Assembly: GCA_019722365.1 (NCBI GenBank)
Contig: JADFUC010001925.1
Coordinates: forward strand, 1,240,001 to 1,304,000
Length of the DNA: 64,000 nt
Reading direction: 5' to 3'
Source: Lithospermum erythrorhizon
Lineage: Eukaryota > Streptophyta > Magnoliopsida > Boraginales > Boraginaceae
Part shown: positions 52,842 to 64,000 of the stretch, piece after piece
How positions within the stretch are numbered: the stretch's first letter is position 1
How the letters are laid out: every line of letters starts with the position of its first letter
The notes under the pieces: model-generated
Database searches by the model: none
Told to the model about the DNA's origin: nothing
Seen by the model: the letters and a program-made list of their open reading frames with translations, nothing else
Program-made: the position numbers and the translations under genes

Positions 52842-54903
52842 TTACTCATCCTCGCTAGAAGAATCTTGTGCTGCCTCTTCACCATCACAGATCTCCACTT
52901 CCACTACCAACCCCAGTGGATGAGGATGTGAAGGCTCACCCATTGGATGAGGACATGTAGGAGCGGTACCTGCAGTTAATATCGTAAGATACTAAACAAA
53001 GAAGCAGTACATAATCAGACATACTCCAAGACTCCAACTATGGTGATCATTTTACAGGCTTCACCATATATACAATAGTTCCTTATTGCAATAACTTTCT
53101 CAGGCTCTATACCGGTAGTGTTTGAAAGAAGAAAATGCATCAGACTAGGAAAAATCTCTACACACAAGTCTTCACATTAGAAATCATATATAATGGACGT
53201 CATATCGGCAACAAGAATACGGTAACAATTAACAAGTATATTTACACACCGTATAGTTTTGAATATATGAATGAATGAAGAAACGTTCATCAGAAACACA
53301 AATTAATAGTACTTGCAAATTTTGTATGCATAAACAGTTCTCAAACAAAATGTATACAAAAAAAAGTCTCAAAAGCCAGACAGGAGTAAAGCGCTGCATA
53401 TGAAGAATATTGCAACCAAAAGGGGAAGACTAACTAGCTTAACCACTTAAATCCCAGAAGAAGGAACAAAGAGACCTCCATGATATTAGATTGAAAAGGA
53501 GATTATCTATAATTCTCAGCTCACAAAGTAATTGAACATAAACATGGAGCATCAATCAACTACACAGAATCACTGATCCACATGAAAAAAATTCATAGTA
53601 AATGCACAACAGCTGGGTAAGGAAGCTGGCTATCATTGTGCCTTAGAGAGACTAACGAATTTGGCTCTACCATCACTTCAGGCAATCAAACAAGCTAAGC
53701 ACCAACAAGTACTCTACCATTACTACAGGCAGTCTAACACTCTCACACAAACTAAGAGCCATCATGGCACAAACAACTATTGAGAATAGTATGATCGTGA
53801 GTTCGTGACATGAATATCCATTTTTACATTAAAAAAATCACATTTTTATCACATTATCCAATTAACTCAATATAGATATGCCAACCAACATAGTAAACTC
53901 ATTTGTATTTCCAATTCAATGCCAAAAAGAGGCTATGAATAATCAAGCTCCAAAGCAATTCATTCGCACGCACAATCAACCAATTTGAAAGAAACACCTA
54001 ATAAATACTACTTCCAACAAGGAATAAAAACAGCACCATATTCAACAAAATTCACACAACTCAGACCAGATCACACCAAATTCTCTTACCCTCAATGAAC
54101 TATGTAGAAGAGGGCCACCTTTGATTCGAGTGAAACGCCATCGTTTCAACACGAGAAAAGGAACTGGACAATCTCCCCAAAACCGCAATTAAACTATTGG
54201 GATTCCCCGAAGGAGGCGGAGGATGGACATAGTACGAAACTACGAATACCCAGGAAGAGAAGGAAACCAATCAATCAAAGGAAACACTTGCTTACATAAA
54301 TCACCAAACTTCAAAAATCAACATATAAAAAAGCCTCAAACTTTAAACACTAACACATATATAAAAAAATCAATCTTTAACAATTAACACATAAAAAAAA
54401 TCAAACTTTAAAAACTAACACAGTTAAACAAAACAAAAAATCACCAACAACAAATACTCAACAAAATTGACAAAACCCAAATAAAATCACATTAAATTTC
54501 CCAATTTCTCACCCTCAATAAAATAATCAGAAGAGGGCCACCCTTGATTGGTCCCAAACGCCATAATTTCATCACGAGAATTCCTCGAATTGGACAATTG
54601 GGAACTGGACAATCTCCCTAAAACCTCAATCAAACTATTGGAAGGCGGCGGAGGGGGGACATAATACGAATACCCTGGTAAAAACGGCAGCCAATCAGGC
54701 GCGGCGCGTCGAGCGATGATGGATTGCAGCACTTCTTCCAGTTTACGAAACCCGTCCGAGGCGGAGGCGGAGGCGGAGGAGTCCAGATCGAGCTCGATGA
54801 GTTGGGCTTGGTGGGGTTTGCTTGATCGATGGCGGAGAAGGGTGGAGAGGTGGGGTGGGTGGGGTTTGAGGCGGAGGAGTGGATCAAAAACGAGAAGGGT
54901 GTT
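52842..54903 (-). CDS. Conserved plant protein of unknown function, 5' end unclear
   Basis: Two exons on the minus strand: 54903-54513 and 52969-52842, joined in phase across a 1543-bp GT-AG intron. The frame reads VFDPLLRLKPHPPHLSTLLR, HRSSKPHQAQLIELDLDSS, then LEEVLQSIIARRAAPDWLPF, LPGYSYYVPPPPPSNSLIEV, GWPSSDYFIEG|TAPTCPHP and an acidic tail ending SSSEDE. The periodic, intron-respecting reading and the acidic C terminus argue for a real gene; I do not know a function. The frame has no ATG before residue 114: it opens after a TAA at 54904-54906. An ATG at 54974 is in another frame that crosses this exon. Either an upstream exon supplies the start or the N terminus has been shifted by one or two bases next to the tandem repeat at 54908-54980. 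Confidence 0.6.
53901..53986. repeat. 85-bp direct repeat, copy B
   Basis: Partner of 52582-52665. It sits in the intron of the unknown-function gene, about 100 bp from the degenerate duplicate exon at 54090-54275. Confidence 0.9.
54090..54275 (-). pseudogene. Degenerate duplicate of exon 1 of the adjacent unknown-function gene
   Basis: On the minus strand this reads DWFPSLPGYS*, then in a shifted frame YYVHPPPPSGNPNSLIAVLG and RLSSSFSRVETMAF, and finally WPSST*FIEG followed by GTAAGAG. It parallels 54690-54513 of the functional-looking exon, including the splice donor. Two stops and a frameshift make it unusable as coding sequence. It lies inside the intron of the same gene, so it is a local tandem duplication. 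Confidence 0.85.
54305..54425. repeat. AT-rich tandem repeat, period about 35 bp
   Basis: The unit AAAAAATCAAACTTTAAAAA followed by CTAACACATA occurs about three to four times with substitutions. It separates the duplicate exon from the intact exon. Confidence 0.6.
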
Positions 54904-54907
54904 TTAG

Positions 54908-54980
54908 AGACAAGTGGACAACTATTTTGGGACGAGAGGGGGGAGGGGAGAAGTGGACAATTATTTTGGGACAAGAAGAG
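54908..54980. repeat. Two-unit tandem repeat upstream of the unknown-function gene
   Basis: GTGGACAACTATTTTGGGAC and GTGGACAATTATTTTGGGAC start near 54916 and 54953, each followed by a G-rich GAGGGGG-like tail. The repeat lies where the gene's start codon would be expected. Confidence 0.8.
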
Positions 54981-55019
54981 GGGGTGGGCAGATGAGTGGC
55001 CATTGATGTTATTGGAAGT

Positions 55020-55235
55020 AATACCGGACGGTCAAATGTAGCTGAAACCACAGCTTCCATGGCCAGAATGCCATGACGTCGAAGCGCGGCCTGGATTGTG
55101 GCAATTCACTGGCATTGTGGGGGGGGATCGAACCCAGCAAATGCAGGGCCTTCTGAGACGGCCCGTGTCCCGTGAGATATACCGTGGGCCAGAGCGGATG
55201 AGTAATGGTGTTATTATGTAGAGGTTAGAGTAGTT
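55020..55235 (-). repeat. Possible tRNA-derived SINE fragment
   Basis: On the minus strand GGGTTCGATCCCC at about 55122-55134 contains an exact pol III B-box consensus (GGTTCGANNCC). It is preceded by a GC-rich segment with CCCACGGTATATCTCACGGG. The region is much richer in GC than its flanks. An A box is not clear and no poly-A tail or target duplication was identified. Confidence 0.35.
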
Positions 55236-55339
55236 ATGGAATAACAGTGTGCAATTGTAGTGAGACCGTGATGTTACATTTAATAGTTGGTCTAACTAAT
55301 TTTGTAAAATATAATGACATAAGGTTTTAACTTTCGATT

Positions 55340-56310
55340 GTATGGGCAAAAATATTATCTTAGAGAGTTTATTAAATAATCGAGTATTAATTTATCGAGG
55401 TTGCATGGTTGTCGCTGGAAGAAAAAAACCCGTTAAAAATGGGGGAAAATCATGTGAAAATGAGCGAAAAAAAGCCTGATCACATATGATGATGATGATG
55501 CGTAGAAATAATGAAAAAGGAACGAAAAATAAGCAATTATTAATTTAGCGCTGTTCAGTGGGGCAGACCAAAAATATTATCTTAGAGAGTTTATTAAATG
55601 ATTAAGTATTAATTTATCGAATTTCTACTATAGTTGATAATTGAAAAAAAAATCGAGTTTTCAACATAAATTTGATTATTTAAAAATGATCATTGAAAAA
55701 ACCAAAAAAGGGAAAAAACCACACAGTCTGGGGAGGGGCCAAAAATATTCCATTCAATAGTTGGTTGGACAACTAAAAAATCGTCGCTATATTATGTATG
55801 AAATAATGAAAAGGAACAAAAAAAGCGCGAATTATTAATTTAGCACCACATTCCGAGAGTCGGGAGGAAAATATTATGCTTAGAGTTTATTGAATAATCG
55901 ATTATTAATTTAGCAATTTCTATTGTAGTTAATTTTAAGCGCTCTATCGCGAGTCGAGAGGGCCAAAATTGTCTTAAAGAGTTTAAGAGGAAAAAAATAT
56001 TCAAGTGAAAGAACGAAAAAACACGATCGCGTATGATTGTGCATAAAAATAATAAAATGAGCCCAAAATCACAAATGATTAATTTATGTACTTATCAAAG
56101 TGGGAGGTAAAATATTATTTTAGAGAGTTTATTAAATAATCGAGAATAATGAAAAATGAAAGAAAAATGCTTAATTATTAATTTAGCGCTTTATCCCTAG
56201 AATTAGGAGGGGCAAAAATATTATTTAAATAGTTTATTAAATAATCGAATAATGAAAAATGAGCGAAAATAGAATGGTGTGTTAATTTAGCTATCACAAG
56301 TCGGGAAGAA
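55340..56310. repeat. Irregular tandem array, about seven degenerate units of 95-225 bp
   Basis: The motif (A)AAAATATTAT-TTAGAGAGTTTATTAAATAATCGA recurs with drift near 55349, 55568, 55740, 55868, 55966, 56110 and 56215. Each unit ends in a TTAATTTAGC-(G)GCG-like block plus a short GGGAGG or GTCGGGAGG segment. AATGAAAAA..AACGAAAAA blocks recur in several units. Unit lengths vary because segments are missing or duplicated. No coding capacity. Confidence 0.7.
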
Positions 56311-57149
56311 TTTATATGGTAGTTGATAATTTAAAAGCGTTTTAAAAAGGAAAAAATACAACGACTCCATTTGGTCCCATGACCATTTGCAGCTTTCTCT
56401 TTATTATACTACTATTGATATGGTCGGTATATATTTTTTAAGTTGGATAATTATTTAATTATAGTTTTTTTACTATAATTCGATGTGAAAGCTAATCGAA
56501 CGGATTTTCTTTTATTTAGAATAAAATAGATGGGAGGGAGGAAGTGGAAAAATTTTGGTATAAGGAGATATTTGAATGGTGGTGCTATCGTCTTTAAATT
56601 AGTTATTGAATTAATTACTGATAGGAGTTCGATAATTATTTAATTGTGATTTTTTTTTTACTCAAATTCAATTCGAAAGTTAGTCGAACAGATTATTTTA
56701 ATCGAGTATCAAGCGGGTTAACGTTTATTTTGAGACAAGAAGGGGAGGTGGCTGGTGGTGGTGAAATGGATCAGGTATTTGGATGACTGTGCACGCAAAC
56801 TCTGACCAGATTATTATTGCATGTGAAGAGATACATGGTGGTTGAGCTGTACAATTTTGACCAATGTAAGTAATTTTGGACAACTTATTTTTTTATAAAA
56901 AAAATTATTTTATTTAAAGAATTTATAATTAGTATACAATTTGGTAATATTGTTATGAAACAGATGTAACATAAAGTTTAATATATAAATCATAACAAAT
57001 GTTCTGAAGAAAAAATGCTTAGGTGATTTTTTTTCAATTTAAAGGTCTTGTGTGGCATGTTTACGTTAAATTTTATTCAATCGATAATATGTTTATACGA
57101 TGAAGGCGTAAAGTTTGTCGATTTGGAGCGTTTAAATCCAAGCATGACA
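56311..57149. other. AT-rich spacer
   Basis: A related pair of segments (ATTATTTAATTATAGTTTTTTT...AATTCGATGTGAAAG and ATTATTTAATTGTGATTTTTTT...AATTCAATTCGAAAG) lies about 190 bp apart, so the stretch is itself partly repetitive. No genes were identified. Confidence 0.4.
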
Positions 57150-57385
57150 ATCATTTAATTTTTTATTTCAAAATTTAATAGATTTGGATATTTTATTTCA
57201 AAAATATAATTTTTTATTATAATTTATATAACACACATTATTTTTTATGCTTAAATAAAATATCTTTATCTATAAACTATAGATGCAATAATTAATTAAG
57301 AGTTGAATTCAATATATGAAGAAAATTAAACAAAATTCAATATTCCTTTATTTGAAATCTTTCATAGTTTTTAGTTGACGTTTAA
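57150..57385 (+). repeat. Dispersed repeat, partner of 32640-32875
   Basis: Shares TTTTTTATGCTTAAATAAAA, TCTATAAACTATAGATGCAA and GAGTTGAATTCAATATATGA in order with the minus strand of 32640-32875. A Stowaway-like AGAGGGAGTGTTGATTA lies downstream at about 57584-57600, so the two copies may belong to one longer transposon family. Confidence 0.65.
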
Positions 57386-60099
57386 CAAAGAAATTTATTT
57401 TTTGTTGTCGTTTTAACTATAATAAATAGCATTTTCATTTCAATGCTTTGACTCTTTTTTATTTTAAATTCTAAATATGATGATATTGTTTGATTGATTG
57501 TCATTCTAAATTTTGATCTCTTTTGACTAAACTTAACTAGCAATACATGTACAAATGTCTAAAGCGACAATTGCAAAAAATAGAGGGAGTGTTGATTAGT
57601 AATTAGTAAACTAAATTAGAGTATATTATCATAATAATACTTATATTAGTTTTCACTCATATAATTCATCGGCATTATGGTCTAAAAAATGCATGCATGA
57701 ATATGTATATGATAGGTATATAATCCACTTCATTGATGAACATTCGATGTACAAATGGAATTTTCTCGTCTTACATTTGAATGACTTCTTGTGACCTTTT
57801 TATATTAAAGTTGTTATTTATATCAAAATTTTAAAAGTGTCCATATTAAGTAATAGAGCCTCATCTTAGGAACTTATACATATATTATAAGCAGCAAGCT
57901 TACATGAATTCTGTAGATTGAATGTCACATAAGTAAGATATTTGATGTCGGTTCATATAAAACAGACATTTAAGGCATTTCCGTTTAACTTTAAATTTAA
58001 CTAACACTGCAGTTAAATGCGATGTTTATGAGGAATAGTTCTTCTATTTGGATGCTAAAGGTGAAAGTCTGATTATACTGCTTTATAAGCCAAGTTTACT
58101 AAATTCTATAAGCTCACCAAATGGGACTCCAGGTAATATTAATCACATATATACCCCATTGAGATTTAAACATTTAAAATATTATTGCACAAGATATAGT
58201 TTTAAAAGAGATATATAAATGCTATTAATTCAATTTTAAATGCTTAGGACTATTTTTATTTTATTTAAAATTCTTTCGTTATTATGGTCATTAGTAGGAT
58301 ATTAAATTTCATATTAAATTGCAAATTCATTACATATATTCACCAAGAGTTACAAATCTTTTACATTATTGGCTTTGATGGATAGTTAATATGAAAGGTA
58401 TGATGAAGAGTTTGAAGGTCCTCGCCTACTTTTATAAATAGCGTCTTATTATAGTAATAGTATGCATAACAAAATAATATTAAACTTAGCGTAAGCTAAA
58501 GAGGTTTATGGCGAAGGAGAAGCAGCAACTGCCGATTGAAGGAGGCTTTGGTGATTTGATGCTTTCGGCGATAATCTAGCGTTAATAGGTAGGTATGTAA
58601 ATCAATCAATTATGTATTAGTTAGCATATATGTGATGTCGTATGATTGAGATTTTGGGATTATATTATGTTTAAATAAAATAAATCAACGTATCCAAACA
58701 AGATTGTGAATGCATGATTATCTATATGAATATGTTAAGAACGATATATTGATCTAATTATTATGGCCATGAATGTATTCTTGCTTCCGCATGATTTTAT
58801 TTTTTTGGCACTACCGTATTTGATCGATTCATCACATAAAGTATTCCTGGAATTGCCTTGATTCTTTGATATATGTTATTAGTTAAAAGTAGTGTAGCTA
58901 TTATCATAGCTATAATAACAATAGTCATAATATATGACGATTGTTGAATAGATAAATAATTTGATGACACGTTAAACTTTTCTCTCTAATTATTCTTGTA
59001 GATTAAATGAATGGTGCACATAATACATCGAAAATGAAAGAGATTAAATCCTTGGGAACAATTTTATTCCTCTTGTAATTTCCTCTCCTTCATAGTTAAT
59101 TAATTCTAAAAGAGATGATAAATATTATTTCGTCCAACTAAATAACATATTTTAAATCACGCTGCCAATATGTTAGATGATATAAGATGAAAGCACTCTT
59201 ACGCTTTAAACCGTCAGTGAATATGAGCAGGTTTTAGCTTCGCTAAATAACTGACCAAATAATCAAGTTAAGATTAACTTCATTTATCAGTTGAATGGAT
59301 ATACATAGATCATAAAAGATTGGAGTCGAGACCCATAGCGTAAACTTGACATATCTTTACTCTCGAGAGACGGTATGTAAGCTAATGATTTAATGTTATC
59401 ATTTCAAACAGTCGAAGTGTTTAAGAAATTACATGCTAATATATACCCACGAATGATTAATTTGCTTTGCAATTAGTAAACATAAATTAATTCAATATAT
59501 CTCGTAAAATGATGTACTAAGCGTGTTTAGAATACTAGCGAGTTTATTTTATCATCTTGTGAATAATTTCATATTGGTCAAATGTTTGAATTATTTTGTC
59601 CACAGATAAATTATATTCATCTATGTGAACAATACTTAAGAAATTTATTCAATTAATATATCAACTATAATTTTTGGAACTATGGTATCAAGCAAATGTC
59701 GTATATATAGTTTGTTGACTACCCGTATAGAATTACTACGTTGTTTATTTATATCAAAATTATTATATGTGTGTTATTTTAAGCCTAAATTCTTATATGC
59801 AAATTCTGATTCATTTACTTGAACGCACCTCGATAGGCGCATCCGTTGAGCTTCGATGGGCCTTACCGAAATGGAAGAGCAAGTTGAGTTTTCCTTCCCA
59901 GGATGCCAGATTGGACATGACTCTTAGATTCTGAGCGACTGCTCGACTAGAAGAAAGTGCGCGAGGATATGGCGATAAAATTCGATTGGGAATGATCTAA
60001 TAGGCTAAGCGTGAGGATATGGCTTGTCGTTCGATTGGGAATGATGATCTAATGGAAGCTAAACATCGTGTTTATGCGAGATGTTGATCGATACTGACA
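57386..60099. other. AT-rich intergenic DNA left of the copia remnant
   Basis: No supported gene. A short ATG frame at 58509 (MAKEKQQLPIEGGFGDLMLS) ends after 23 codons; it could be an exon remnant but nothing continues it. No copia long terminal repeat could be identified here. Confidence 0.35.
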
Positions 60100-63000
60100 T
60101 CAAAACCTCCGCTACAATAGAGAGTGCAAAAGAGTATTCGCGAGCCGTTGAAGATCGGTTCAGAAATTTGTAGAAAAAAGGCTCCATTGCCGGGGAAACT
60201 TATGGAAGATCTTGTAGCAAGAGTTCGATGGTTACCATTTCAGTGCTTCATTAATAAATTTGGAAATGATTGTTTCTTTGTCGAGCTTAAAACTTTGGGT
60301 TTGGTATGGATGATGTTTCCTAGTCGATTCATATTATTGACTAGCGCCTCCCAGGTATGAACCATTCAAAATTCATTATAACTATTAAAGAAAAGTGGAG
60401 TCTTAATGGATTATTAACAAATTAGTTTCCAAAAGTCAAACTGAGGCCCATGAGGCTTTAAAGTTGTTCATTTTAACTCGAGGAGTTGGAAAGCTATTGG
60501 GAAAAGAATTTCTCGACCCGTAAGCGTGTAACGAATCAGGATAATTCCGTTCGTATTACAAGGAAGAAAAGGCGGATGTTTGCAAATTTTGTAAGAAACC
60601 AGGCAGATTGTGTTAAGCGTAAAAAATGGTTTGAGAAGAAAGGTAACCCTATGGGTTTCGTAAGTCATTTCGAATAAACTTTTATTGATGTTCCTTCTTA
60701 CACTTGGTGGATTGATACGGTGCTAATGTTCATGTTTGGTCTATGCGGGGATTAAATTCACGATCGAACCATAAACCCAGTGAGGATTTCATTTTCATGG
60801 GAAATAAAACAGCTCAGTTAGGCAGTTGCTTTTTCGTCTTTTTTAGCAAGTGGTTATCGAGTTGGACTTATGTCGAACTCTTTTATGTCTTAGTCTATTT
60901 CTGTAATTTGATTTATGGCATTAGCTTGATAAGTTTGGATACCGTTTGAATTTGGCAATGGAAATTTAGGTTGTTTAAAAATTCTAATGCTTTATTGGTT
61001 ACGGAATTTAATTGATGGACTTTATAAAATTCATCTCGAACCTCGAAGATGTAAGGCTCCGTATGCTTGCGTAATAATGAAACAAGTCGTCTAAAAAGAC
61101 TCTTTATAGCATGGCATAAAAAACTGGAGTCATTTATCTAGTGAAAAGTCAAATGATTAGTAAAGGATGGTATCTACCGGACATAGATTTTACTAGCATT
61201 CGCGTATGTTGATTGTATTAAAGTAAAATCTACAAAAATACAAAGAGACTGAAGTACCCGGCTTCTTGAAATATCATCTGATATTTGTGGACCTTTTGGC
61301 GTTTCAACTTTTGGAGGTGAAAAATGCTTCATCAACTTTTTATGATATTACGTTATTTCTATCTTTTATCTATTTAAGCTGACAAATCTCGATTGATAGA
61401 TTGTTGTACAAATATTCATTCTTTTGAAGTGAAAGCGGTCGAAATCATGTAATCATTAAATCGAGCAATTGAGTGAATTCTATGGAAGGTATGATGACAA
61501 GGCCAGCGCCTTGGACCTTTTTGCTAAACTTCTCCAAAACTTGGGATCGTTGCTTTCAATCTGGCGCGCGGATCTCAGCTAAGCGAGCAGTGTAGCGCTA
61601 AAAGCGTAATCATACATATGGAAATGGTTAGATCCATGATGGTCATCATGACTTACGTATCCTTGTGGATGAATGCGTTCTGGTGTTTATGTCTTAAATA
61701 GGGTTCAGTAAAGGTCGTTCTAAGACTCCTTTCGAGCTTTGAAAGGATGGAAACCTAGTTTAAGACATATTGAATTTAGGAGTGTCAACTAAAGCTAGAA
61801 TTCTGATAAACATGAAAAGAAATTGGATTTTAAGACTATCGGTGGTTACTTTATTAGTTATCGGACAAATCAAAGGATATAGGTTTTATTTTCCCCAACC
61901 ATAATGCGAAAATTGTTGAAACCGAAATGCGGATTCTATGAATGAAATGTCGGTGGTAGTCTTGAACGAAGTGAGTAAATTCGGGAAATAAGGGCCGCAC
62001 ATTCATACACTTTTATTCCAGAAAGAAAGGGGCTACTTTCGTTGATGAACACGTTACCATTGAAATCCCATAAATGATCCTGGCAGCCAAGTTATCAACG
62101 TCGGAATGTTGCGAAGCCTTACTTGTGAGGCCAGGCGTTAAGGCGATCTGAAAGCGATCTGTATTCACGATGATTCTTTAGCTTTATAATAATAGAATCT
62201 TGAGGGTAGGATCCGATTTCTTATTCTGAAGCCATGGTGATGTTAATTCTAGTAAATGGTTTGATGCGCATGAAGGATGAATTAAAATCATATGGAATAT
62301 GTCCAGTATGGAACTCGTTGATTGCCTCCCACGGGCAAAAGAATCGGTTGTAAATGGGTTTCAAAACCAAAGCCTTTGACTCCCAATGGAAAAATTGAGC
62401 GATATAAAGCGGGCTTTGTTTTCAAAGTTTTCATCGAAAGAAGGCATATTTATGAAACTTCGCTCTTTGTTTCTACGAAGATTCTCTTAGAATTATCGTG
62501 GCGTTAGTAACCATTATGATCTCGAGTTACATAAAATGGATGTGAAAACACGCCTTTCTAAATGGAGATTTGGAAAGCGTCTACGTCACGTCAACTTTGA
62601 AGAACATGGCGAAGAACTTGAGGAAGACATGTTGCAAACTTAATAAATCAATTTGGAAACAAACAAGCTTCCGACAATGGTATCTAAAAAATTTCCTTGA
62701 AATCATTATTGGTTTCGGTTTCAATGAAAATATAGTTGACCATAATACCAGTTCGGTGAACAGGATTATTTTGGTTTATATGTTGATGACTTTTTGTTGG
62801 CTGGCGACCTGGGTTAATATGAAACTAAAGGTTATCTCTGAACAACTTTGAAATGAAGATATGGGTGAGGCTGCATCATGATCGGGATAAAATATTCCGT
62901 GATAGATCTCGAGGACTTACAGGATTATCCTGGAGAAAGCATATATTGACAAAGTCCTTGGCAGAAATTTGGCATAGTGTTCTCAGTCTGTTCCTTTGCA

Positions 63001-63665
63001 TAAAGGAGACAAACTTGATCTTGAAACTTTTTACATTCTATGAAACGAGAAGAAATAGGAAAAAATATCATATAAACTCTCTTGTAGGGAGTTTGATGTA
63101 TTAGTCTGTACAAGACTGATATTGCTCATGTTGTTGGTTTATTAGAATTTCAAAGTAACCCAGGGGGATCCTTGGCTGAAAATTGCAAAGAAAGTATTGA
63201 GATACCTCGAGGAACAAAAATTATCTACCACTTTATCAGATGTCCTTTGCATGGTGATTGGTTGTCTGATTAGATGTGGATCTGAGAGAATAGCTGGGGT
63301 TTATACTCTTGGTATGTGTATCTCTTATGTGGAGGAGTCTGATATCCTAGAAGCCAAAAATCTGAGATGCTTTTAAGTCCACCATGATGTTGATGCGTGG
63401 CATGTTACAGAGCCCACATTTGAGGGAGCATTAATTTGTGTAATTTGCGGTTTGGCACTTCTAAATTTTTATCTACGGCAGACTAGATTCTTTTGTGTGA
63501 TAGGCTGCAGTATAGCTACGAAGCATGATAGGATAACTAAGGTTAGAAACATGGACACAAATACTGCACATTCTTAAAGGCTAGATGTTCAGAAGAAAAT
63601 TGTTGTTGAATCAATAGTACAAACTTCTAGTGGGCGTATTTTCCTGAAAATTTACACTCAGACTT
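60100..63665 (+). mobile_element. Decayed Ty1-copia retrotransposon
   Basis: Plus-strand remnants occur in copia order. Gag: EPFKIHYN then TIKEKWSLNGLL near 60358-60420, and a degraded zinc-knuckle region with RKKWFEKKG near 60620-60645. Protease: a WWID start of the aspartic site near 60702, frameshifted just after. Integrase: WHKK and LPDIDFTS near 61110-61195, then DICGPF, FYGRYDD and GPFAKLLQNLG near 61275-61545. Reverse transcriptase: GCKWV and IERYKA near 62330-62410, CKLNKSI and RQWYLK near 62632-62690, then a frame-shifted catalytic Y.DD block near 62777-62790. RNase H remnants run to about 63640. The integrase-before-RT order is diagnostic of copia. Many stops and frameshifts remain and no LTR pair was found, so it cannot move by itself. 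Confidence 0.85.
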
Positions 63666-64000
63666 TTCGGGACATCTAAGAGGTATGAAAATTAACATTG
63701 ATAGTTCACAATTACTCATGCTCTCTTTTTTTTTAGTTTATCTTTGTACTTTCATATATAACATTATTGACTCTTAATAAATTTTAACATCATCAAAGAC
63801 TACATTTTGTACTATATATATGACTGATGGATAAATGTAAAATAGTCTACTCGAGGCAGTCGCATTAGTATTATATTTCTTTATTCTGGTCTAGCTATAC
63901 AGGATTTATCGATGTTGTAATGCAAACATGTTGCATAATAACATGTACTCCGGCTGGTGACTGAGCAGTTAGTCGAGCCTAGTATTGACACCTAGACCCC
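63666..64000. other. Right flank of the copia remnant
   Basis: AT-rich sequence with no recognised gene. A 3' LTR might be expected here, but no matching 5' copy was found. Confidence 0.3.

Noticed and set aside
58509..58580. Short peptide frame MAKEKQQLPIEGGFGDLMLS
   Set aside because: Ends after 23 codons; no splice continuation or similarity could be supported.
57386..64000. Long terminal repeats for the copia remnant
   Set aside because: No pair of matching segments with TG...CA ends was found on both sides; a TGGTATCAAGC near 59680 resembles a primer-binding site but lacks an adjacent LTR end.

Overview
The window is nuclear DNA from a flowering plant, most likely a eudicot. It is AT-rich, its genes carry GT-AG introns, and it holds a miR169 hairpin, a PLS-type PPR gene, a plant DUF630/DUF632 gene, a PADRE gene, a subtilase of the SBT2 group and many plant-type transposons. 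I cannot name the species.

Layout: 1-1060, 3' end of a small single-pass membrane protein gene (+). 1460-4577, DUF630/DUF632 protein (-), four exons. 5.6-21 kb, gene-poor DNA with a MIR169 gene at 11.67-11.76 kb directly downstream of a small inverted-repeat transposon, two more relatives of that transposon, a 318-bp MULE-like element with a perfect 9-bp target duplication, and several repeats. 21202-21774, PADRE (DUF4228) gene (+). 22451-23386, a 936-bp Pack-MULE carrying a broken receptor-kinase fragment. 25113-30146, a ten-exon SBT2.5/SBT2.6-like subtilase locus (-) disrupted by two frameshifts. About 34.5-40 kb, a decayed L1-type LINE (-) with a nested 330-bp insertion. 41469-43241, intronless PPR gene (+). 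47534-51182, five-exon TBC-domain Rab-GAP gene (+). 52038-52497, a second foldback MULE-like element. 52842-54903, a two-exon conserved plant gene of unknown function (-) whose intron holds a degenerate duplicate of its own exon. 55.34-56.31 kb, an irregular tandem array. 60.1-63.66 kb, a badly decayed Ty1-copia element (+).

The protein genes are ordinary housekeeping, signalling or organelle-RNA genes and do not form a pathway. The most notable content is the transposon record: three non-autonomous elements whose 9-bp target duplications can be read directly, one of which captured a gene fragment with its intron, and a family of small inverted-repeat elements, one copy of which abuts the MIR169 promoter. 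No convincing new multi-gene system was seen.

For spliced genes the coordinates give the whole coding span; exon coordinates are in the evidence text. Splice sites were chosen by eye from GT-AG borders and reading-phase agreement.
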